Below, one piece after another: positions 57,194 to 64,000 of a stretch of 64,000 bases of DNA (the stretch's first letter is position 1; every line of letters starts with the position of its first letter). The position numbers and the translations under genes are program-made. The notes beneath the pieces were generated by a model that was given only the letters and a program-made list of their open reading frames with translations, did not search any database and was not told where the DNA came from. The stretch covers positions 62,001 through 126,000 of the forward strand of contig JABYQR010000021.1 of assembly GCA_022592445.1 (NCBI GenBank), written 5' to 3'. The DNA comes from Cytidiella melzeri (taxonomy: Eukaryota; Basidiomycota; Agaricomycetes; Polyporales; Irpicaceae).

Positions 57194-59074
57194 CTAAGCC
57201 AGCCCTAACACACCCGCTTTCTGGATACTCTCGACCAAGGCATCCACGTTGCCAAGCATTGTCCCAAGGAACGCCTTTTTCTCCTGCATGGTCCGCACAC
57301 CAGACTTAGCGGGCGATAGCACTTTGCTGCTCTCCTTTGAACCCCCTGGTGACGCTGTCGGCGAGCGCATCATTGGTGAGCTCAAGACGGACCCAATCTC
57401 GATGCTACTCTGGGCCCGACGATGGCCTCGCTGGGCCGAGGCATTAGGTGTACTTGGCGCACCGAGCTGCCCGAGGCTCATAGCTTGCGTCCGCTGAACG
57501 ATCTGTCGAGGCGTTTGAAGCTCTTCGAGACGCGTATTGAGGCTGCTCGTGCTGTTACCGCTGTCCTCATGCTCAGTATCGTCCGGTGACAGTACAGTGT
57601 TGTCTATTCGCGCGAGTTTAGGTCGCGAAGACGGCAATCGAGGGGTGCCAACACCCAGTTTCGCCTGTGCGTTTTTCGGACGGAGAAGCCTGAACTCGCC
57701 CTCGTATTTAAGCATTGAAACAGTCCGCGGCTGCGCAGAGCCAGAACGAGCATGTCTTGGTTTCTCCACAATGGTGGGTGACGGAGCAAGTGGTGAGATC
57801 GGAGCTGGAGTAGAGCCTGTTGATACAGAGGAGCGTCGGGAGGAGACAGACGTAGCCCTGGTTGAGTTGGATGCAGCCGTAGACGTTGTTGTACAAGAAT
57901 CGACGGAAGAGACGGATGAATCACTGAGCTGAGAGACAGATAGCGCTGAACGATGACTTTGTTGATGCGATGAAGAGTGGACGGGAGAGCTGGGTGCAGT
58001 TGGTGTTTGTTGGACTGAGCTGGTCGACGACAGCGATGAGGAATGGGAGCGAGCCTTGTATTGAGAGTCCTCGTCTGGTCGGCCAAGAGGACTTTCGTCC
58101 ATCAAGTAAAAGTACAGAAATTCAATGCACCTCATCCTGGCCAATGAACGTGAGACATTGTGATGTAATGGTAATGCAATCAGAGATTACCTGACTTCAC
58201 GAGGGGTCGCTGCTCGTTTGAACATCTTTATGAGCGTATGGACTCCATTCACATCTTCAAAGACGCGAAGGGCAGAAGGGGCATCTACGAGTATACAAAG
58301 AAGCGTATCTAAGACGATATTCGCTAGAGGTATCGATGTTGCAGTATTGTCTTTCGATGATTTGGTGTCCGATGATGTCGGGGAGGGCGCCGAAAGATTT
58401 GTCGAGACGGATGTTGGAACTGGTGGTACTCGACGCGCGGAATAGAATAGTTCTACGAGAACCTACGAGCCGATGAGTGGAAAGTAGATAGGCCACATAC
58501 CAACATCCCACTGACCTCTAAGGGGTATCGACGGCCTAGATAGTGTTTGCTCCCATTATGAATGAGTGCGGTACCTTGTATAATAGATAACGCTTGCGCA
58601 ATTTGGGAGGAGAGTGTCGTAAGTTCAAGTTCATGATCTTCTGTGGTTGCAGGTTAACTCAATGCAAATTTACGTCAAAGGTGTAAACAATTACTAGTCG
58701 TAGACGACTTTGACGTCAAAGAAGAGAGCCGGGAAAGAGAGTTGGAGATCCAAGAAAGTAGTCGGAAAGGGACTGTGCACGTTGTAAGCAACAAACCATG
58801 GTGGCCATGCCTTCAACTGACCGTTGCAATGGAAAGTATCTTGGAGTGAGACAAACGATTGTAGTGCATCGGTGGAGCTGGCATCCGCAGTGACACAAAT
58901 TTCCGCGAGAAGACGTTCTAAAGTAACCAACGCCCTCCCTTGACGAGAGGTGGACGACTTGTTGGAAGCTAGCTAGTAGATGCAGATCAAGGTGAGATTC
59001 AGCAACAATAGAACCTAAAGCGCAGTTGCACATACGTCGTCCAGTGCATCTTGAATAATATCTCTCATGTGCAT
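57194..59074 (-). CDS. Cdc14-like component of the septation initiation network
   Basis: Resembles the fungal Cdc14 family (S. pombe Cdc14, partner of the Sid1 kinase; unrelated to Cdc14 phosphatase), which signals for septum formation. Inferred start at 59074: MHMRDIIQDALDD, intron, LASNKSSTSRQGRALVTLER, LLAEICVTADASSTDALQSF and VSLQDTFHCN, then central exons through the MARMRCIEFLYFYLMDESP helix. A long Ser-rich disordered part follows (SSLSSTSSVQQTPTAPSSPV), then LKYEGEFRLLRPKNAQAKLG and a C-terminus EKKAFLGTMLGNVDALVESI with QKAGVLGLA-stop at 57194. The MEFLYFYL-type helix and the N-terminal helical part are the family marks. Divergent from the FAH gene. Confidence 0.75.
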
Positions 59075-59421
59075 AAATTCTTGTCCTGCAAGACGTGGAG
59101 GTCGTGAGTTTGAGCGAGTGTGAGCGTGTTGATTGGATGAAGTTCGAGGCCAAGTTCAACTTGCGGGAATCAGGTCTCAGGGTCGTGAAGAGGCGCCGAA
59201 AGGAACGCGTCAGTCATGTGACTCTCCCAGAACGCGGCATCACGCGTCTGCCAGGCGCGTCGCTCGGCTAGCCGGTCCGCCAATGCGGCGGAATTCCGCT
59301 CCCCCGCACAACTTCCGTGAATTGAGTTGCTCATCTACATACTACACGCTGACGGTCATGCTCGAGTCCCCCTTTCCCTACCACATCCACCAGGTCGCTG
59401 TACGACACTTAGGACGACGAG
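59075..59421. promoter_or_regulatory. Divergent region between CDC14-like and FAH-like genes
   Basis: About 350 bp; leader exons of the minus-strand gene may reach into it. No specific site recognised. Confidence 0.4.
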
Positions 59422-60666
59422 ATGGCACCGCTTCAGACTGTAAGTAAATCACTGCTTTGCGGGTGCGCAATACGCTGATGCGATTGTTAGGCATGGACGC
59501 GTCTCATTCGCTTTGTAGCGGCAGAGACTTCTCTCATTCACATCGGCCAACCAGTCGATAGGCACTTGGATGGCAAGTGTTATTCAGCTGACCATGTCGA
59601 GTCCACCCGGTCTTAGCGTGATCCTGCCTGCAGTCGGCCTCGCCGTGATCAAGAACCAGACTATCAAAGCGTACGAAATTGTTGGCTCAGCTCTCGACAT
59701 CAACGCGCAGGTTACCAACAAGGTGCTCACTGTAAAACACCTTCTTCCACCGCTGTCTCGCGAGGAAATAGGTGTCGTACGCTGCCTGGGCTTGAATTAT
59801 GCCGATCATGCCGCAGAAGCGAACATGCAGAAACCCACGTACGTCCCACTTTCTGCTGCAGGAAGGCGTCAAAATAACTTGGCACCTAGTTTTCCTATAC
59901 TCTTTTACAAGCCTACCACCTCACTCGTAGGACCCGGCGCACCGATCACCATTCCAAAGGCTACGCAGCCAGTTGAGAAGCACCTTCCGGACTACGAGGT
60001 CGAATTGACCATTGTCATCGGAAAGGCTTGCAAGAACGTGTCAGAAGCCGATGCCCTTGACTACGTCCTTGCGTATACAGGAGCAAACGACGTGTGTGCT
60101 TCTACTCCAAACTACTCCGTAAAAGCAATATTGACAACTGAACGATAGATATCGTTCCGTTTCCATCAAACCGCTGTCTCTCAGTGGGGCTTCTCAAAGG
60201 GTTTCGGTGCGTGTAGAACGTCTTGTCTCGCAACGCCAGTTTCTCATTCTTTCCTGCATACCAGACGATGCAACTCCCATTGGTCCTTGCCTCGTCTCTG
60301 CAGCTAGCATTCCTGATCCTCAACAGGTCGCTCTGAAGACCACCGTCAACGGCAAGGTACTGCAAGATGGGACCACAGCGTGAGTCTTTCTCGTCAACAC
60401 AAAGCGTAAGACTGAAACTGTGATATTCACTCAGGGATCAACTCTTCAACGTACGCCAGACCATTGCCTTTTTGTCTCAGGGCACCACCCTTCTTCCGGG
60501 TTCTGTCATTATGACTGGTACCCCTAAAGGCGTCGGTTTCGTCAAGAAACCGCCAGTGTTCTTGAAGCACGGCGATTCCGTTACCGTCTGGCTCGGTAAC
60601 GGGATTGGCTCCCTCGTCAATCCGGTTATCGAAGAGAGTGCTCCTGCTACTACGGCCAAGCTGTAG
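59422..60666 (+). CDS. Fumarylacetoacetate hydrolase-family protein (acylpyruvase type)
   Basis: Hydrolase or decarboxylase of 2-oxo acids such as acylpyruvates or oxaloacetate, Mg-dependent. Exon 1 is only MAPLQT (59422-59439). Exon 2 reads AWTRLIRFVAAETSLIHIGQ and PVDRHLD, then an intron with a GC donor (59573-59633, GCAAGT..CTGCAG) leads to VGLAVIKNQTIKAYEIVGSA. Later: GVVRCLGLNYADHAAEANMQ, FPILFYKPTTSLVGPGAPIT, PDYEVELTIVIGKACKNVSE (metal-binding E-x-E), QTAVSQWGFSKGF, DDATPIGPCLVSAASIPDPQ and GSVIMTGTPKGVGFVKKPPV. Stop TAG is at 60664-60666. All active-site segments are present; about 300 residues, as expected. Confidence 0.88.
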
Positions 60667-61189
60667 TGCAAGTCTTGCGATTGTTTTGCGGCTTTGTGCT
60701 GGTGTAGACTGTATATTAGTGCTGTGAATCGTTTCTGCTGAGGTTTATCTGTTGCCTTTGATTCGCCTTTGCCAAGCTGGGAGCCGTATTAGACGATTCG
60801 TCGCGGTCATGGATATGAGTGGTCGAAGCGAAGTGAAGTCAAGAAACATTTCACCGCGCAAGACCTTAGTTACTTCGAGGGTACAGTCAGCTCTTACGCG
60901 CTTGAGAGCTCCATGGCTGATGACTCGAAGTTGCTGGGTTTGAGCAGAAGTAGCACACCAATCAATGTCGGATGTACAGCATCACACGAGACGATTGCAA
61001 TGAGAACAAGATACATTTTGTACCAGAAGTGATGAAGACAACTCGGTTGCCAGATCACTTGTTACAGAAAATGCGCAGCGGCAGGTTTTACATACACACA
61101 ACAATAATCGAGAAAAGGAAAGAGACTATCGAGGGTTCTGCGGAGTCTTTGCACCGCTCCCTTTTTCGAAGCCAGCCGCTCAGTAGCAT
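60667..61189. other. Convergent 3' regions of FAH-like and GH7 genes
   Basis: No additional feature recognised. Confidence 0.4.
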
Positions 61190-62861
61190 TGCGAGTAGTC
61201 TGAGGATCAACAGCAGGTAAGTAAGGCGGTCTCGAAAGCAAGATGTGAGAGGACACTCACATGCGTTGAGAACGTGGCAAGTGTAAGGAGAAACACAAGT
61301 CGTCGCGCCGGTGTAGCCGATACCACCACATTGGCCCCACTGAGGAACGGTGCCAGAGGAAGGCGTGGAGGAAGCGGAGGATGAAGACGAGATGGGGGTG
61401 GAGGACGGCAAAGACGAGGACGAAGAACCGCTCGGGTTGGTGAGAGTGCCAGTGAAGGTCGAGTTAAGGTCACCGAACTTGATGTTGGAGTAAGTGACGG
61501 AGGCGGACGCGTCCTGGGACTCGACATCGGCGGGGACACCAGAGGTAGTCGGGCATGTACCACGGGCAACACCTGGTTTGGTGGGGTCAGCGGTGGTCGG
61601 GTAGTCAGAGTCAAGCCAGAGCATGCTGGCTGCGTAGTCATCCCAAAGGGAGAGGGCGAGCACCATTCCGGTCTTGAGCGCCGCACCCATCTGCTTGAGA
61701 CCGCCCTTGGCAGCGAACCTGTTGGTGTCGCCGAACACGGTCTTTTGCTCGGTGCAGAAATTGTCGGTGATCGAGTTGACGGGGTCGATGCCGGTGATGC
61801 TGACTTGGCTGTTCGGGATGATCTTGTTGTTCTGGACGTAGAAGCGGCGGATCTCAGCGAGGTTACCAGTGGTAGTACCGTCGTCGGAGATGAATTGAGT
61901 GACGACGGTGAATTTCTGGCTGGTGTCAACAGTCAACCCTTTGCCGAGGAAGGTCTTGTCTCCCATACGGTAGGAGTTAAAGTCGCAGCCGTCAGGATCG
62001 CAAAGACCGTTGTAACGATCTGTACCCTGGCCGCAGTCAGCCCCGGTGCAGCGGGTCTGAGCGTTGACCGAGCAGGGATGCGGGGTGTAAGCAGCGGCGT
62101 CGGAGTTGGCCTCCCAGATATCCATCTCGCTGCAGCAGGTACCGTATTCACCCGTGCCGGAGTTTGCAGAGTTGGCCTCTGGAGTCCAGTCGATGATGTT
62201 TGCCTTTGAAAAGTGAAACGTCAACCATCGAGCAGCTGAGAAATCGCAGGAAACTAACCTCTCCGTTGATGAACTTGATATCCCTGGGGCACTGAGAGTC
62301 GCAGTAGCCGGTACCGTACTTCGCGCCAGCCTTGTTGTTGGGGTACTTGGCCATACCGCCGTCTTGGTCCATCTGGGAGAGATAGACGGCACCGTTCAGA
62401 CCGCAAGGAAGGTTGGACATGTCAACGTCGAAGGTAAACTCTTGGTTGATGAGCTTGAACAACTCGTAGTTGCTCGCGTCCTGCATGAGGTAGACACGAG
62501 ACCCGACGTTGGACCCAGTCACAAACTTGAGCGTGAGAGCGTTGCCGTTGGTGGTGATACCGTACGTGCCAGAGTAGTCAGCACCATCGAGAGCGCAGTT
62601 CTGGGCACAGGTGACAGGGTCACTGCAGATCGTCGTGTCCCAAGTGTTTCCGGTGTAGCAGTTGGTATAGCCAGAGGTAGTGTGAACCCATCTCCAGTTA
62701 GCGTCGAGCACAACGGAGGTGGATTGAGCGACGCAACCGCCGGCCGTTGTGCACTTTTGTGAAGGCAGAGATGGGTGGGTCTCAGCCAGCTGTGTGCCGA
62801 CCTGCTGGGCATGTGCAATGGCCAGGAAGGAGAATGCGAGGAGTGCGGCTTTGCGGAACAT
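61190..62861 (-). CDS. GH7 cellobiohydrolase with C-terminal CBM1
   Basis: Secreted processive exoglucanase that releases cellobiose from the reducing ends of cellulose. M at 62861: [20 protein letters not shown], a signal peptide with the GH7 N-terminal Gln. The GH7 domain follows ([57 protein letters not shown]). After an intron comes [20 protein letters not shown], carrying the E-x-D-x-x-E catalytic triad intact, then [21 protein letters not shown] Ser/Pro linker ([13 protein letters not shown]) joins [20 protein letters not shown], the CBM1, which ends after a last intron as AYYSQCY, stop at 61192-61190. About 515 residues, a normal length. Expected to be induced by cellulose and repressed by glucose. 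Confidence 0.96.
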
Positions 62862-64000
62862 TTTGTTATCTGGGAGACTGGCATTTAGTCGATGCGAACG
62901 GTGTTGTAATCTATTACAAACACTTACTTGCGAGAGTACGGAAATCCGGACGACGAGGTAATCAGGTAGCGACGGGGGTAACCGTGTCCTGTAAATAGTG
63001 AAACATGAGTTGGTCGGTCTATGACTATGAGATGGATGACATACAGAGCTTGTTAGCTGGGGAAGTGAGGTGCAACTGCTGAGCTCTGTAGTTGAACGAC
63101 GTTTGCGCTGTCCTTTTATACCTTGTGCCGTAGTGCGTACTGACAGAATATGCTCCATGACTGCGAAAGCTTTGACCTCGTGAATGACGGCGGACAAACT
63201 CTTCTCTCGCTACGCGACCTTTGCCCGACGTTTATGAGGGGTGATCATAAGATATTATCCCATAAATCGATAGACGAAATGAACCTGACTTCTCCACAGA
63301 ACCATAAATTAGGCGGAGAGAGTCGCGTCAGACGCTCAGATGCTGAGTCTCAATAATTGATACGTTTTGCCAAGTGAACTTGCGAAGTCGAAGCGAGGTA
63401 CGTAGGCCGGCTAAAGTGGGCAACGTCCTATGACCCTGCTAATGGTGAAGGATTGTGTAGCGCCGAGAGGGTCATACCTACGATATTGTTGTTCCGCGGA
63501 TGAATCCCGGCTGGCTATGTGACAATGCCCTCGATATTGCAGCGATCCCCTCCTACGACGATGGGAATCTACGTGCATATTGCGGAACTGTCAAAGATAT
63601 ACGTCCTTTGGACCATCCCGTTCTCATCAGATAATTTCATATTTTTCAGATCCACTTACTCTTGTCTGCTTCGAAACTACGTTTTTATCCGAGTCGGAGA
63701 TTGTGTAAACAGCAGCTGACAGTTTCAAGAGTGCAACAACGGCAATTTTTGATGACTGCCGGGCCAGCGCTCTGAAATTCGGACTGCCTGCGTGAGCTGA
63801 AACTCGCTGAATAGGGGAGAAGGACGTGGCTTATTTTTCCGTCGGCCCATAGCAACGCAACTCGTGACGTTCAAGTTGAACACATTCCTTTCTGGAAGAC
63901 CTCGATATGACGCTTGATCCCGATGCAGGCGGTGGCCATGCTTGTAGAGAGGTCAAGCACACACAGTGTCATGTACGGTCTTATTGAAGGTGAAGCGACA
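62862..64000 (-). promoter_or_regulatory. GH7 promoter and 5' leader with two apparent leader introns
   Basis: A TATA box (GGTATAAAAGG, 63113-63122 read on the minus strand) lies about 255 bp before the ATG. Two intron-like segments sit in the leader: 62870-62927 (58 nt, GTAAGT donor, CCCAG acceptor eight bases before the ATG) and 62989-63044 (56 nt, GTATGT donor, TTTACAG acceptor). One CTGGGG (63057-63062), a Cre1-type core, was seen. Beyond 63200 no gene is recognised. Confidence 0.55.

Noticed and set aside
59570..60148. FAH-like frame starting MASVIQLTM
   Set aside because: The first 21 codons lack family similarity; upstream exons (MAPLQT, AWTRLIRF) joined by a GC-AG intron give the expected N-terminus.
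61207..61929. Second long minus-strand frame in the GH7 gene
   Set aside because: Codon-bias shadow in the +1 frame of the cellobiohydrolase.
1..64000. tRNA, rRNA, CRISPR arrays
   Set aside because: No cloverleaf with B-box-like GGTTCGANNCC in context, no rRNA blocks and no spaced direct repeats of CRISPR type were found by eye.

Overview
The window is nuclear DNA of a filamentous basidiomycete, most likely an Agaricomycete that degrades plant cell walls. Genes are densely packed and split by many 50-65 nt GT-AG introns. The content is typical of that group: a septation-network Cdc14 protein, a long formin, a GH7 cellobiohydrolase with a C-terminal CBM1, Atg22, a BTB protein and expanded alpha/beta-hydrolases. 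No prokaryotic, organellar or viral segment was seen. Genus and species cannot be set from the sequence alone. Gene models were spliced by eye from reading frame, splice signals and family motifs.

Layout. 1-24 kb is conserved housekeeping: the MCM6 C-terminus (+), a formin (-), nicotinamidase (+), MLH3 (+), an Rtc3/SBDS-like protein with a probable 4-nt exon (+), a large secreted protein (-), a carboxymuconolactone decarboxylase-like gene with a frame break (+), a predicted seven-helix membrane protein with long cytoplasmic segments (+) and THO subunit Tex1/THOC3 (-). 23.4-26 kb holds two complex I genes, NDUFAF3 and NDUFA8, flanking a small unknown gene. 27.7-37.8 kb is a head-to-tail array of five alpha/beta-hydrolase paralogues; the first is a pseudogene. 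38-47 kb carries VTC1 (-), a long Sfr1/Mei5-like recombination protein (+), a small membrane protein (-) and an Atg22-family transporter (+).

47.3-54.5 kb is the accessory part. A nearly fresh Ty1/copia retrotransposon (47964-53095) has 234-bp LTRs differing at two sites, a perfect attgg target-site duplication, a polypurine tract and a primer site matching the anticodon arm of initiator-Met tRNA. It sits inside an older sequence that is almost free of CpG. That sequence forms the upstream region of an orphan secreted-protein gene. Its proximal part is a tandem array with an exact 128-bp period, in which each clear unit carries a complete 63-nt intron-like segment. 55.5-64 kb returns to ordinary genes: a BTB protein (-), Cdc14 of the septation initiation network (-), an FAH-family hydrolase with a GC-AG intron (+) and the GH7 cellobiohydrolase (-).

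Functional links are loose, as usual in fungi. MCM6, MLH3 and the Sfr1-like protein serve replication and recombination. Formin and Cdc14 serve polarity and septation. NDUFAF3 and NDUFA8 serve complex I. The hydrolase array and the cellobiohydrolase are the metabolic, lineage-variable genes. The most unusual items are the intron-bearing 128-bp tandem array, the copia element's primer site and altered RT motif, the decaying first hydrolase, and the seven-helix protein.
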